This document shows positions 21,629-29,967 of a stretch of 42,463 bases of DNA, one piece after another. How positions within the stretch are numbered: the stretch's first letter is position 1; every line of letters begins with the position of its first letter. The DNA comes from Vreelandella andesensis (lineage in GTDB: Bacteria; Pseudomonadota; Gammaproteobacteria; Pseudomonadales; Halomonadaceae), in NCBI RefSeq assembly GCF_003989795.1, contig NZ_RZHG01000033.1, positions 1 to 42,463 of the forward strand, given 5' to 3'. Under the pieces are notes generated by a model, which was not told the origin of the DNA, ran no database searches, and saw only the letters and a program-made list of their open reading frames with translations. A program made the position numbers and the translations under genes.

Positions 21629-21680
21629 TTTACAAAATTCCCTTTACTAAACCTTGTTTTACTAAGCCTTACTTTACTAA
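21629..21680. repeat. 15-bp tandem repeat (minisatellite), about 4 units
   Basis: TTTACTAA occurs at 21643, 21658 and 21673, exactly 15 bp apart, and TTTACAAA at 21629 is a degenerate fourth copy. The array ends 3 bp before the maeA stop codon (21683-21685, minus strand) and lies beyond the acnA terminator. It is a second short array of the same style as the one at 3559-3618. Confidence 0.75.
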
Positions 21681-21682
21681 GT

Positions 21683-23362
21683 TTAGAAGGCCCCGCGACG
21701 GTAAACGCGATATTCAGGCGACCAGCACGCTTTCTCAATTCTCTCACGCAGTTCGGTGCCGCCCGTTTTAAGCGCCACACCGTTTTGCTGCGCTTGAGCA
21801 GCCACCTCAAAAGCAATCGATTTACTAATATCACGAATCCGCGATAGCGGTGGCAACAGCGCGCCCTTGCCTTCTTTGACCAGCGGCGCTTCGCGAGCTA
21901 ATGCCCGAGAGGCGCTCATTAGCATTTCGTCTGTAACGCGATTAGCGTTTGCCGCAATAACACCCAAACCGATACCAGGGAAAATATAGGCGTTGTTGCA
22001 CTGGGCAATCGGATAGGTGCGGCCGTTATGTACGACTGGCGCAAAGGGGCTACCGGTAGCAACCAATGCCTGCCCGTCGGTCCAGCGAATCACATCTTCA
22101 GGGACTGCTTCTGCCTGAGAAGTAGGGTTGGACAACGGCATAATCACCGGATGTTCACAGCCCGCGTGCATTGTACGTACCACTTGTTCAGTGAAAATAC
22201 CCCGCTTGCCACACACACCAATCAATATCGTTGGTTTAATTTGGGCAATCGTTTCTTCAAGCCCTTGCCCATTCCAGCTTGCCACCAATTCCGGCTCGTG
22301 GGCCAAACGGCGCTGGAAGTCCCGCTGCCAAGTTTGATCAGTGGTCATCAACCCGTCTCGGTCGACAACGTATATCCGTGCTCTTGCCTCGCTTTCAGTT
22401 AACCCTTCGGCCTGCATGGTCACTACCACTTGCTCGGCAATACCACAGCCTGCCGAGCCGCCGCCGACAAACATCACCCGCTGCTGAGCAATCGACTCCT
22501 GGCGGGCCTGACACGCCGCCATCAAGGTACCTACCACCACCGATGCCGTGCCTTGCACATCATCGTTAAAACAGCACAGCTCATTGCGATAGCGCTCCAA
22601 GAGCGGCACCGCATTCGCTTGGGCAAAGTCTTCGAATTGAAGCAGGACATTCGGCCAACGACGTTTTACAGCCGTAATAAATTCTGCCATAAACGCATCA
22701 TACTCTTCCTGGCTAACCCGCTCATGACGCCAGCCCATGTACATGGGGTCATCTAACAACGACTGATTGTTGGTGCCCACATCGATCATAATCGGCAGTG
22801 TATAGGCGGGGCTAATACCACCACAGGCGGTATACAGCGCCAACTTACCAATAGGTATGCCCATCCCACCGATACCTTGGTCGCCCAAACCTAGAATTCG
22901 CTCACCGTCGGTGACAACAATCACCTTAACGTTATCTTTGGTGGCGCTACGCAAAATATCGTCCATGTGCTCGCGATCTGGATAGCTAATAAACAGCCCC
23001 CGGTGATTGCGATAAATATTAGAGAACTCCTGGCACGCCTCTCCAACGGTAGGGGTATAAATAATCGGCAGCATCTCTTCTAAGTGCTGAGAGACCAAGC
23101 GGAAGTAAAGCGTTTCATTGTCATCTTGGATAGCACGCAGATGAATATGTTTTTCTAGGCTGCTATGACACTGCTGATACTGGCGATAAGCCCTCGACAA
23201 CTGCTCGTCAATGGTCTCAACTTTTTGCGGCAGCAGGCCTATCAAATTAAACGCTAGCCGCTCCTCTTGAGTAAACGCGCTGCCTTTGTTCAATAGCGGC
23301 ATTTCAAGTAAAGAAGGACCGGCGTAAGGAATATACAGGGGACGTTTACTCTTCGTAGACAT
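21683..23362 (-). CDS. maeA: NAD-dependent malic enzyme (oxaloacetate-decarboxylating)
   Basis: It converts malate to pyruvate and CO2, yielding NADH. I place the start at the ATG at 23362 (M-S-T-K-S-K-R), with AGAGAG upstream, giving 559 residues, close to E. coli MaeA (SfcA). Family motifs are present: [14 protein letters not shown], the malate site [26 protein letters not shown], the metal/substrate region [10 protein letters not shown], and the NAD Rossmann motif [14 protein letters not shown]. It converges on acnA, another C4/C6 acid gene. Confidence 0.95.
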   Translation of the reverse strand: MSTKSKRPLYIPYAGPSLLEMPLLNKGSAFTQEERLAFNLIGLLPQKVETIDEQLSRAYRQYQQCHSSLEKHIHLRAIQDDNETLYFRLVSQHLEEMLPIIYTPTVGEACQEFSNIYRNHRGLFISYPDREHMDDILRSATKDNVKVIVVTDGERILGLGDQGIGGMGIPIGKLALYTACGGISPAYTLPIMIDVGTNNQSLLDDPMYMGWRHERVSQEEYDAFMAEFITAVKRRWPNVLLQFEDFAQANAVPLLERYRNELCCFNDDVQGTASVVVGTLMAACQARQESIAQQRVMFVGGGSAGCGIAEQVVVTMQAEGLTESEARARIYVVDRDGLMTTDQTWQRDFQRRLAHEPELVASWNGQGLEETIAQIKPTILIGVCGKRGIFTEQVVRTMHAGCEHPVIMPLSNPTSQAEAVPEDVIRWTDGQALVATGSPFAPVVHNGRTYPIAQCNNAYIFPGIGLGVIAANANRVTDEMLMSASRALAREAPLVKEGKGALLPPLSRIRDISKSIAFEVAAQAQQNGVALKTGGTELRERIEKACWSPEYRVYRRGAF

Positions 23363-23482
23363 AGGCACTCTCTTTTTATGTCGATTGCTATTGCAATGCA
23401 GCAACGCTGGGCGTTGGCGGCGTTTATACGTAATGTAACACGCTAATACGACAAAGATGGGAGGGACATAAATAATGGCAAT

Positions 23483-23511
23483 AAAAAAACGCCCTGGTAG
23501 CTACCAAGGCG
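23483..23511 (-). terminator. Terminator of the YeeE/YedE gene
   Basis: The stem built around GGTAGCTACC, extended by CGCC/GGCG (23490-23511), is followed on the minus strand by seven T (complement of 23483-23489). Confidence 0.85.
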
Positions 23512-23541
23512 CTCATAAAACACATGAAAACCGATCAATCA

Positions 23542-24753
23542 CTAGCAGCTTTTGGCTGCAAATTGACGACCTTCAACTCCATCAAAAAAGAACGGCCGCA
23601 GTTTTACACCCACCATATTGCCGGCGAACGCCGCGACCAACCACACCCAGCCATGCAAGCTACCGGAGGCAATACCACTGAAGTAAGCGCCAATGTTGCA
23701 ACCAAACGCCAACCGCGCGCCATAACCCAACATGATGCCACCGATGACGGCTGCCACTAGGGATTTGACCGGAATGCGGAAGTTGGGGGCAAAGCGCCCT
23801 GCTAAGCTCGCTGCGGCAAGCGCACCCAGCATAATACCGACGTTCATTACCGTCGTAATATCACCCCACACACTGGCCTCTAACGCGGCCGCATTACCCC
23901 GCGCTTGCCAATAGCCCCACTGGCTAACATCACCACCAACCAGTTCAAATCCTTTCGCACCCCATAACGCAAACGCAGAAGTAATGCCCCAGGGGCGACC
24001 AGCAAGTGCTAACGTCGCGAAATTCAGTAACGCTAGCGCCACTGCGCCAACAATCAATGGCCATGGCCCGGTTAACCAGCGCTGACTACCCGGCTTATCG
24101 ACCAACGGCGCTTGCTCTAAATGGCCATGGCGACGCTTTTCCATGATCACGGTAAGCAAAGCAATCGCCGCAAACAGCACCAAACTGATTGCAATACCGC
24201 CGCCAGCGCCTGCCACATTCACCAGCGACACAGGTTGAAACGCCGGCAAGCTCTGCCACCAGGTAAAATGCGCTGTGCCAATTACCGACCCGACAATAAA
24301 AAACAGTAGCGTAATCAACATGCGTGCATTACCACCGCCCGCGGTGAATAGCGTGCCTGAAGCACACCCGCCACCCAGCTGCATACCCACACCGAAGATG
24401 AACGCCCCCACCACGACCGAAATACCAATCGGTGCAACAAAGCCACTCACGCTGGTACCAAACAGTGAACCAGCACCTAACGCGGGGAAAAACAGCACCA
24501 CCGCAATCGCTAACATTACCATTTGGGCGCGCAATCCACGGCCTCGCCGCTCGGTAATAAATACCCGCCAAGCAGCAGTAAAGCCAAACGCCGCGTGGTA
24601 CAGCACCAACCCAAGCAGACCACCTACAATCATCAATAAGCCGGTATTAGCGCCAAATACGATACCAATGATCACGGCGCCCAGCACGATGGCAGCTGTT
24701 GAAAATAACGGCACGCGAGAATCATTCGGTGCCACTGCAAAACCCGTGGACAT
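23542..24753 (-). CDS. YeeE/YedE family membrane protein, probable thiosulfate/sulfur transporter (TsuA-like)
   Basis: A 403-residue polytopic inner-membrane protein with about ten hydrophobic segments and an internal two-fold repeat. The two characteristic cysteine loops are present: QLGGGCASGTLFTAGGGN in the first half and LAFGCNIGAYFSGIASGS in the second. In the family member TsuA such cysteines relay thiosulfate through the pore. No TusA/YeeD-like sulfur carrier gene is adjacent, which is unusual because many relatives pair with one. Substrate is inferred from family only. A terminator lies after it, and trpS is upstream on the same strand with a strong hairpin between. Confidence 0.85.
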   Translation of the reverse strand: MSTGFAVAPNDSRVPLFSTAAIVLGAVIIGIVFGANTGLLMIVGGLLGLVLYHAAFGFTAAWRVFITERRGRGLRAQMVMLAIAVVLFFPALGAGSLFGTSVSGFVAPIGISVVVGAFIFGVGMQLGGGCASGTLFTAGGGNARMLITLLFFIVGSVIGTAHFTWWQSLPAFQPVSLVNVAGAGGGIAISLVLFAAIALLTVIMEKRRHGHLEQAPLVDKPGSQRWLTGPWPLIVGAVALALLNFATLALAGRPWGITSAFALWGAKGFELVGGDVSQWGYWQARGNAAALEASVWGDITTVMNVGIMLGALAAASLAGRFAPNFRIPVKSLVAAVIGGIMLGYGARLAFGCNIGAYFSGIASGSLHGWVWLVAAFAGNMVGVKLRPFFFDGVEGRQFAAKSC

Positions 24754-24775
24754 AGCTCACCTTCTAGCAACGCCG

Positions 24776-24800
24776 AAGCGCCTGTTAAAAACAGGCGCTT
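24776..24800. other. Perfect 11-bp hairpin between trpS and the YeeE/YedE gene
   Basis: AAGCGCCTGTT/AACAGGCGCTT with a 3-nt loop lies about 90 bp past the trpS stop and just upstream of the next gene. No T-run follows on either strand, so it may be a processing/stability hairpin or a weak terminator. Confidence 0.6.
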
Positions 24801-24889
24801 GGCTGAGTTGGACAATAGTGATAAGCCTAACGCTGGCGGTAGAGCGCAGGAAATTCTTTATTCAGCAGTACATAGACGTTTAAAGAATA

Positions 24890-25912
24890 TTAAACAAAGC
24901 GCCCCAAACCTACCGCGGAACGTAACCGGTCCATGGTGATGGCGGCTTCTTCCCTAGCGCGTTCGGCCCCTTTTTGCAGCACCGCTTCAATATGCGCAGG
25001 GTCTTCCATCAACGCGTTGTAGCGCTCTCGGGGTGCGCTCAAATGCGCATTCAAGTAATCAAACACTTCGTTCTTAGCGTCGCCCCAACCAATACCTGCC
25101 ACGTACTGCTCGCGTAGCGCAGCAGCTTCTTCATTGCTGGCAAACGCTGAAAAGATCTGGAACAACGTGCAGGTGTCTGGATCTTTGGGCTCGCCGGGCT
25201 CCAGCGAGTTGGTTTTGATTTTGCGCACCAGCTTCTGCAGCTTTTTCTCGCTTGAGAAAAGCGGGATGGTGTTGTTGTAGCTTTTGGACATTTTGCGACC
25301 GTCCAAACCCTTCAACACTTCCCCTTTTTCATCCACTACGGCTTCAGGCTGAACAAAATACTGGCCTTTAAACAGGTGATTGAAACGTCCGGCAATGTCG
25401 CGGGCCATTTCAATATGCTGAATCTGGTCGCGCCCTACCGGCACTTTGTTGGCGTTGAACATTAAGATGTCGGCCGCCATTAACACCGGGTAGCCGAACA
25501 AGCCCATAGTGATGCCCTTATCAGGATCCTGGTCACCGGCTTCTTCATTTTCAGCAACCGCTGCTTTGTAAGCGTGGGCGCGGTTCATTAACCCCTTGGC
25601 GCAGACGCAAGAAAGCATCCACATTAGCTCAGGAATTTCAGCGATATCCGATTGACGATAAAAAATGGCGTTATCAGTATCTAGCCCTAACGCAAGCCAT
25701 GTGGCGGCAATTTCCAAACGCGACTCCTGCACGCGCTTCGGATCTTGGCATTTAATTAGCGCGTGGTAGTCAGCAAGAAAGTAAAACGACTGTACATTAG
25801 GGTCTTGGCTTGCCTCAATGGCAGGCTTAATAGCACCCACATAGTTACCAAGATGTGGCGTTCCGGTCGTGGTAATCCCGGTCAGCACGCGGGTTTTGGC
25901 TGTCTGACTCAT
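24890..25912 (-). CDS. trpS: Tryptophanyl-tRNA synthetase
   Basis: A class I synthetase that charges tRNA-Trp. The HIGH-equivalent motif is in TTTGTPHLGNYVGAIKP near the start and KMSKS is in GLDGRKMSKSYNNTIPLF. The 340-residue length and the MWMLSCVCAKGLMNRAHAYKAA region fit the family. The ribosome site is weak. It lies just after the minor-pilin cluster, with 49 bp from the pilX-like stop, and may be cotranscribed with it. Confidence 0.96.
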   Translation of the reverse strand: MSQTAKTRVLTGITTTGTPHLGNYVGAIKPAIEASQDPNVQSFYFLADYHALIKCQDPKRVQESRLEIAATWLALGLDTDNAIFYRQSDIAEIPELMWMLSCVCAKGLMNRAHAYKAAVAENEEAGDQDPDKGITMGLFGYPVLMAADILMFNANKVPVGRDQIQHIEMARDIAGRFNHLFKGQYFVQPEAVVDEKGEVLKGLDGRKMSKSYNNTIPLFSSEKKLQKLVRKIKTNSLEPGEPKDPDTCTLFQIFSAFASNEEAAALREQYVAGIGWGDAKNEVFDYLNAHLSAPRERYNALMEDPAHIEAVLQKGAERAREEAAITMDRLRSAVGLGRFV

Positions 25913-25961
25913 AGTGTGGATCCAGCTGGATAAAGGTCAAAAAAGGTGGGTCATTGTACAC

Positions 25962-26456
25962 TCAATGCCAAACCACCGTCGCCTTTGTCTGATGGCTTTC
26001 CTCGCCCTCCTCCACCTTGATAAAGACCGGTAGGCTCTGTGCTAACAGCGTGTCGCTAGCGGCATTGTCACCAGCAATAACCGCACCTAGCGCCATTACC
26101 CAAGGCTGGCCATCACGTTCAACGGGAGTAAACAAGCAACTGTTGTGTTCGCAGTCACCGCCAAGCACCGTGGTTAACGGGTGCGCCACGACATCTTCCC
26201 ACCTGAAAGTTTGATCGCTATTAATAGACAGTACGCTGTCATCCCACTCCAGCTTACTGAAGGCAGCCACTGCCTGCGACGCGGCTATTTCAGCGCGCAT
26301 TTGCGCCAACGTCGATGCACGGTAATTACTCGCTAAGCGCTCATCCACAAACGCAGATTGCATGCAGCTAACGCCGATGATCAACGCACTAGCTAACAGC
26401 GCCATAACCACCACTAGCGCAGCGCCTTGCTCCTGGGGCCGCTGACTATACTGCAT
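25962..26456 (-). CDS. pilX: Type IV minor pilin assembly protein PilX
   Basis: The start at the ATG at 26456 has AAGGAGG 4-5 nt upstream; the protein is 164 residues. It opens with QRPQEQGAALVVVMALLASALIIG. This is PilX-like: the residues after the Gly cleavage site are AALVV rather than FTLIE, and the family's usual Glu5 is absent, as is common for PilX. SAFVDERLASNYRASTLAQMRAE is also typical of PilX N-terminal helices. It is last of the four pilin genes in transcription order. PilX normally works with PilY1 at the pilus tip, but no pilY1 lies here. Confidence 0.8.
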   Translation of the reverse strand: MQYSQRPQEQGAALVVVMALLASALIIGVSCMQSAFVDERLASNYRASTLAQMRAEIAASQAVAAFSKLEWDDSVLSINSDQTFRWEDVVAHPLTTVLGGDCEHNSCLFTPVERDGQPWVMALGAVIAGDNAASDTLLAQSLPVFIKVEEGEESHQTKATVVWH

Positions 26457-26498
26457 ATCGCCTCCTTGCTCACACTCCATACAGCTTCACGGGCTAAC

Positions 26499-26960
26499 CT
26501 AAAACGCAGGCTGCAACACCGCCTCGCGATGAGTAACGTGGAAATTGATAGTAGCCCCTTGCCGCCCTAAGGGGAGCGACACCACGCTGACACCGTTGAT
26601 GGAAGGCGCTCCCAGCGGTTCGTTTCGCTCACAGCCAGCGCCTGTTTCATAGTCAAAGGTGACTAATGGCTGAGCTTCCTGCATATCCTGAACCGTGCAG
26701 CGACAATCATTCTCGACCACCTCACACTGCAAGCGAAAAAAAGGCGCTCCGCTTGAGTCGGTAGCGCCTTGCCTGCGTAGGGTGTCAGTAATAGTGGTGG
26801 CTGCATAAAGAAGCGCTTCTTGATGATGCCCCAGCTGCTCCACCTGTTTGAAGGTATGAAAGGTGCTTAAGAAAAGTTGACCAGCGCCTAAAATAACCAC
26901 CATGCCAATGACCATGGCGACCAATAGCTCTGTTAACGTAAAACCGCGCTGCACATCCAT
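26499..26960 (-). CDS. pilW: Type IV minor pilin PilW
   Basis: From the ATG at 26960 (with AAAGGTGG upstream) the protein has 153 residues. Prepilin site: RGFTLTELLVAMVIGMVVILGAGQLFL, cleaved after Gly with Glu5 retained. The body has several cysteines (LQCEVVENDCRCTV). It is much shorter than the PilW proteins of pseudomonads as I recall them, so it may be a compact variant. It starts 13 bp past the pilV stop. Confidence 0.8.
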   Translation of the reverse strand: MDVQRGFTLTELLVAMVIGMVVILGAGQLFLSTFHTFKQVEQLGHHQEALLYAATTITDTLRRQGATDSSGAPFFRLQCEVVENDCRCTVQDMQEAQPLVTFDYETGAGCERNEPLGAPSINGVSVVSLPLGRQGATINFHVTHREAVLQPAF

Positions 26961-26973
26961 GGCAGGCCCACCT

Positions 26974-27381
26974 TTACGGCTGGTTGGGAAGTTGGAACAC
27001 GTAGGTAACGATATCGTGGGGCGCATTAGGCTCAGAACGCAAACGCACTACCACATCAAATTGGCAGCCTCGTCGGTCGATACGACTTGCCTGCCCCTGA
27101 ACATGGCCAAGCGCTGCGGAGGGGTCTGCAAACCACTGATTCTGCCATGCGGACTCAATTGCGGCTAACGGTATAGCGTCGCAGTCCTGGGTCGGAGAAA
27201 GCGCTGCCCATATCCGCTCTTGAGCATCTACCGCAGCAACATTAGCAAGCGACTGCGTGTAGCCAGCGCTGGCGCTTTGCAGTGCTTTCACCTGCATCGC
27301 GGCGACCCCCATCAGCCCAAACGCTAAAATCACTAGCGCGATAAGTGCTTCAATCAGCGAAAGGCCATTTTGCCTGAGCAT
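26974..27381 (-). CDS. pilV: Type IV minor pilin PilV
   Basis: A 135-residue protein with a very short leader: MLRQNG then LSLIEALIALVILAFGLMG, the typical PilV prepilin motif. The residues MQVKALQSASAGYTQSLANVAAVDAQERIWA match PilV N-terminal helices. Its ATG follows the pilE-like stop codon directly (TAGATG), so translation is probably coupled. Confidence 0.85.
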   Translation of the reverse strand: MLRQNGLSLIEALIALVILAFGLMGVAAMQVKALQSASAGYTQSLANVAAVDAQERIWAALSPTQDCDAIPLAAIESAWQNQWFADPSAALGHVQGQASRIDRRGCQFDVVVRLRSEPNAPHDIVTYVFQLPNQP

Positions 27382-27783
27382 CTACCAACACGCCTCGGGT
27401 AAGCGTTCGCCGCGGGCGTTAAATTGAATATCGCTGCTACAACCGTCGGTTTGCGCCGTTGTCGCCGTCAGTAAAAAGCCACCATCCTGTTCATTGCCGT
27501 CGGCCACCGTAATGGCGTAGTTACCATCAGGAGAGGCGGTTGTAACAGAACAGTCGGTATACGCATATTGGCGGGAGTAACAACGCTCAAGCTCAGAGGC
27601 AGCCTGCAATAGGCCCGCATGAGCATCAGTGCGTAGCGAGCGCTCGACATAGCGGGTGTAGCTGGGGTAGGCAATGCCCGCCACTATTCCAATAATAGCG
27701 ACGGTAATCAGCATCTCAATAAGCGTAAAGCCGTGCTGGCGAGCTTCCTGGCGGCCCGCACGGTTGGCAGTGGGTGAAGGCAC
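27382..27783 (-). CDS. pilE: Type IV pilin of the PilE/minor-pilin class
   Basis: A 133-residue prepilin beginning at GTG with GGAG 8 nt upstream. After a 17-18-residue leader comes HGFTLIEMLITVAIIGIVAGIAYPSYTRYVE, a canonical type IVa N-terminus. RCYSRQYAYTDCS and the final EACW supply the cysteines. By size and position at the head of pilE-pilV-pilW-pilX it is the PilE-type minor pilin rather than the major pilin, but sequence alone does not decide this. Confidence 0.85.
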   Translation of the reverse strand: MPSPTANRAGRQEARQHGFTLIEMLITVAIIGIVAGIAYPSYTRYVERSLRTDAHAGLLQAASELERCYSRQYAYTDCSVTTASPDGNYAITVADGNEQDGGFLLTATTAQTDGCSSDIQFNARGERLPEACW

Positions 27784-27846
27784 TGAGCGTGCTCCTGTAT
27801 CAGTTGGCCCATACGCGGAGTATGTCGCAAACCAATACGTTTTGCA

Positions 27847-28842
27847 TCAGTCGCTTACAATCACTTGTTCACGCAGTTCTTTCGGCATAGAGAAGGTAAT
27901 ATTTTCTTCGCGTCCCTGAAGTTCAATCGGTACCTCTGCACCAAGCGTTTGAAGCTTATCAATCACACCTTTTACCAACACTTCTGGCGCACTCGCCCCG
28001 GCAGTGACACCAATACGGCTAACGCCCTCAAGCCACGCTGGCGCAATTTGGTCGGCATTGTCGATTAAATAGGCAGGCGTGCCCATCCGCTCGGAAAGTT
28101 CGCGCAGGCGATTGGAGTTGGAGCTATTGGGGCTACCGACAACCAAGACCAAATCGCTATCCGCCGCCAGTTCACGCACCGCATCCTGGCGGTTTTGCGT
28201 GGCATAGCAGATATCATCTTTACGCGGCCCCTGAATCGCTGGGAATTTCTCCCGCAGCGCATCAATCACCTTGGCTGTGTCATCCATCGAAAGCGTGGTT
28301 TGAGTCACAAACGCCAGTGCTGATGGGTCGTTGACCCCCAGTTTTGCCACGTCCTGTTCATCCTCGACCAAGTAAATCTGGCCACCGTTAGACGTGTCGT
28401 AACGCCCCATCGTACCTTCGACTTCCGGATGACCTTCATGACCAATCAAAATGCACTCTTGGCCACGCTTGGCATAACGCAGCACTTCCAGATGCACTTT
28501 GGTGACCAATGGGCAGGTCGCATCGAAGACCTTGAGCCCACGCAGCTCAGCTTCTTGCTGCACAGCATGGGAAACACCGTGAGCCGAGAAAATCACGATC
28601 ACGTCGTCAGGCACTTCATGCAGTTCTTCAACAAATACCGCACCGCGCTCGCGCAGCGTCTCGACCACAAAGCGGTTATGTACCACCTCATGGCGCACGT
28701 AAATTGGCGGGCCAAAGACATCGATCGCGCGATTAACGATGTCGATAGCGCGATCCACGCCAGCACAAAAACCACGTGGATTCGCCAGCTTGATCTGTAT
28801 TGGCTGAGATGACTTTGATGACTGCATGTTTGATGACTGCAT
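27847..28842 (-). CDS. ispH: 4-hydroxy-3-methylbut-2-enyl diphosphate reductase
   Basis: IspH is the last enzyme of the MEP isoprenoid pathway, an oxygen-sensitive iron-sulfur protein making IPP and DMAPP. The three cluster cysteines are in [24 protein letters not shown] and [10 protein letters not shown]; the substrate loop [12 protein letters not shown] and the motif [11 protein letters not shown] are present. Two in-frame ATGs, 28842 and 28827, come from a 15-bp tandem duplication. I favour 28842 because an AAGG ribosome site lies 8 nt upstream. The duplication adds M-Q-S-S repeats to the N-terminus. It follows fkpB on the same strand. Confidence 0.95.
   Translation of the reverse strand: MQSSNMQSSKSSQPIQIKLANPRGFCAGVDRAIDIVNRAIDVFGPPIYVRHEVVHNRFVVETLRERGAVFVEELHEVPDDVIVIFSAHGVSHAVQQEAELRGLKVFDATCPLVTKVHLEVLRYAKRGQECILIGHEGHPEVEGTMGRYDTSNGGQIYLVEDEQDVAKLGVNDPSALAFVTQTTLSMDDTAKVIDALREKFPAIQGPRKDDICYATQNRQDAVRELAADSDLVLVVGSPNSSNSNRLRELSERMGTPAYLIDNADQIAPAWLEGVSRIGVTAGASAPEVLVKGVIDKLQTLGAEVPIELQGREENITFSMPKELREQVIVSD
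28813..28842 (-). repeat. 15-bp tandem duplication at the ispH start
   Basis: ATGCAGTCATCAAA occurs twice in direct tandem (28842-28829 and 28827-28814), duplicating the start codon and four following codons ([10 protein letters not shown]). The copies differ only at base 15 of the unit. Confidence 0.85.
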
Positions 28843-28897
28843 AAAAGCGCCTTGATGCAACGTGCATCGCCAGTTAAGTGAAAGCTCGTTCTTACTA

Positions 28898-29341
28898 TCA
28901 GTGTTTGGTGGCGGGCGTTACGTTCAGCACATCCACTTCAAACGTCAACGTACGCCCTGCGAGTGGATGATTAAAATCCACTTCCACACGGTCGCCGTCA
29001 ATGGTTTTGACCACGCCAGGCAGTTCCGTTCCCGCTTTATCGGCAAATGACATTACCATGCCAATTTCGGGTTCTTCATCACCGAAGTCGGTGCGCTTCA
29101 GCGTTTGGATATTTTGCGGATTATGCTGCCCAAACGAGTGCTCAGGCGTGATCTGAAACGACCCACTCTGGCCAACAGCCATGCCTTTAATCGGGTGTTC
29201 AAAGCCCGGTGGCAAGTTGCCATCACCATACTGAAACGTCGCCGGGGCTTTCTCTTTGGTGGAGTCTACTACCGTGCCATCTTCCAGCTTCAGCGTGAAG
29301 TGCAGGGTAATTTCCATACCGTCGTCAATTTTGTAGTCCAT
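28898..29341 (-). CDS. fkpB: FKBP-type peptidyl-prolyl isomerase, FkpB/SlpA
   Basis: A 147-residue SlyD/FkpB-type prolyl isomerase and chaperone. The FKBP half reads [18 protein letters not shown], with an inserted-in-flap chaperone domain (about 70-125) and the C-terminal [19 protein letters not shown] strand. No histidine-rich SlyD tail is present, so FkpB is the better name. GAGG lies 4 nt before the ATG. The lspA-fkpB-ispH order is classic. A 16-bp tandem repeat separates it from lspA. Confidence 0.93.
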   Translation of the reverse strand: MDYKIDDGMEITLHFTLKLEDGTVVDSTKEKAPATFQYGDGNLPPGFEHPIKGMAVGQSGSFQITPEHSFGQHNPQNIQTLKRTDFGDEEPEIGMVMSFADKAGTELPGVVKTIDGDRVEVDFNHPLAGRTLTFEVDVLNVTPATKH

Positions 29342-29365
29342 GATTCCTCACTTGCCACTCTGTGG

Positions 29366-29422
29366 CTCATTCAAGCTATCCCTCATTCAAACTACCACTC
29401 ATTCAAACGATGGCTCATTCAA
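29366..29422. repeat. 16-bp tandem repeat (minisatellite), about 4 units
   Basis: CTCATTCAA begins at 29366, 29382, 29398 and 29414, exactly 16 bp apart, with variable remaining bases. The last unit contains the lspA stop codon (29419-29421, minus strand) and the array fills the lspA-fkpB gap. This is the third short array placed at the 3' end of a minus-strand gene in the window. Confidence 0.8.
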
Positions 29423-29967
29423 TCACGCTGCTGCAATGCGGCTTTTTTGCGACGTCGATCGCCCATCACCGACTCCCAAATTAACCCAACAGCCCCCAGC
29501 GTAATGCCGATATCCGCGATATTAAAGGCGGGGTAGTACCAACCGGCCGCGTGGAACGATAAAAAATCCACCACATAGCCATGTACCAAGCGGTCATACA
29601 GATTACCCAGGGCACCGCCAATAATCAGCGGCAACGCCAACGCCAGCAGTTTTTCATCCGCCTTTAAGCGGGAAAGCCAAACGGTTAAGCCAATGCTGGC
29701 ACCAATGGCAACAGTGGCAAAAAACCAACGTTGCCAACCAGGGTGGTCCGCCAAAAAGCTAAATGCAGCACCAGTATTGTGCAGCAGGGTTAGATTGAAA
29801 AACGGCAGCACTTCAACGGGCTGAGCATAATTCAAAAAATGGCTAGCGGTATATTTAGTCAGCAAATCCAACACAATAATCGCCACCGCTAACCACAGCC
29901 AGCGCAGTGGCCGCTGCATCGGCGGCAGCGGGTGTTGCTCATCGGTGGTTGGTGCAGCCTTAGGCAT
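29419..29967 (-). CDS. lspA: Lipoprotein signal peptidase (signal peptidase II)
   Basis: LspA cleaves prolipoprotein signal peptides after lipidation, in the inner membrane. The start at the ATG at 29967 (M-P-K-A-A-P) overlaps the ileS stop by 8 bases and gives 182 residues; longer in-frame readings lie inside ileS. Four membrane segments are visible. The catalytic aspartates are in [10 protein letters not shown] and [11 protein letters not shown], and the conserved [12 protein letters not shown] motif is present. The final codons run into the 16-bp repeat array. Confidence 0.95.
   Translation of the reverse strand: MPKAAPTTDEQHPLPPMQRPLRWLWLAVAIIVLDLLTKYTASHFLNYAQPVEVLPFFNLTLLHNTGAAFSFLADHPGWQRWFFATVAIGASIGLTVWLSRLKADEKLLALALPLIIGGALGNLYDRLVHGYVVDFLSFHAAGWYYPAFNIADIGITLGAVGLIWESVMGDRRRKKAALQQRD

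Noticed and set aside
24776..24800. Intrinsic terminator of trpS
   Set aside because: The 11-bp stem is perfect but no T-run follows on either strand, so I list it only as a hairpin.
24275..24883. 202-codon plus-strand open frame
   Set aside because: It is antisense to the YeeE/YedE gene, Pro/Thr/Asn-rich, and has no family features; a shadow of the high-GC coding strand.
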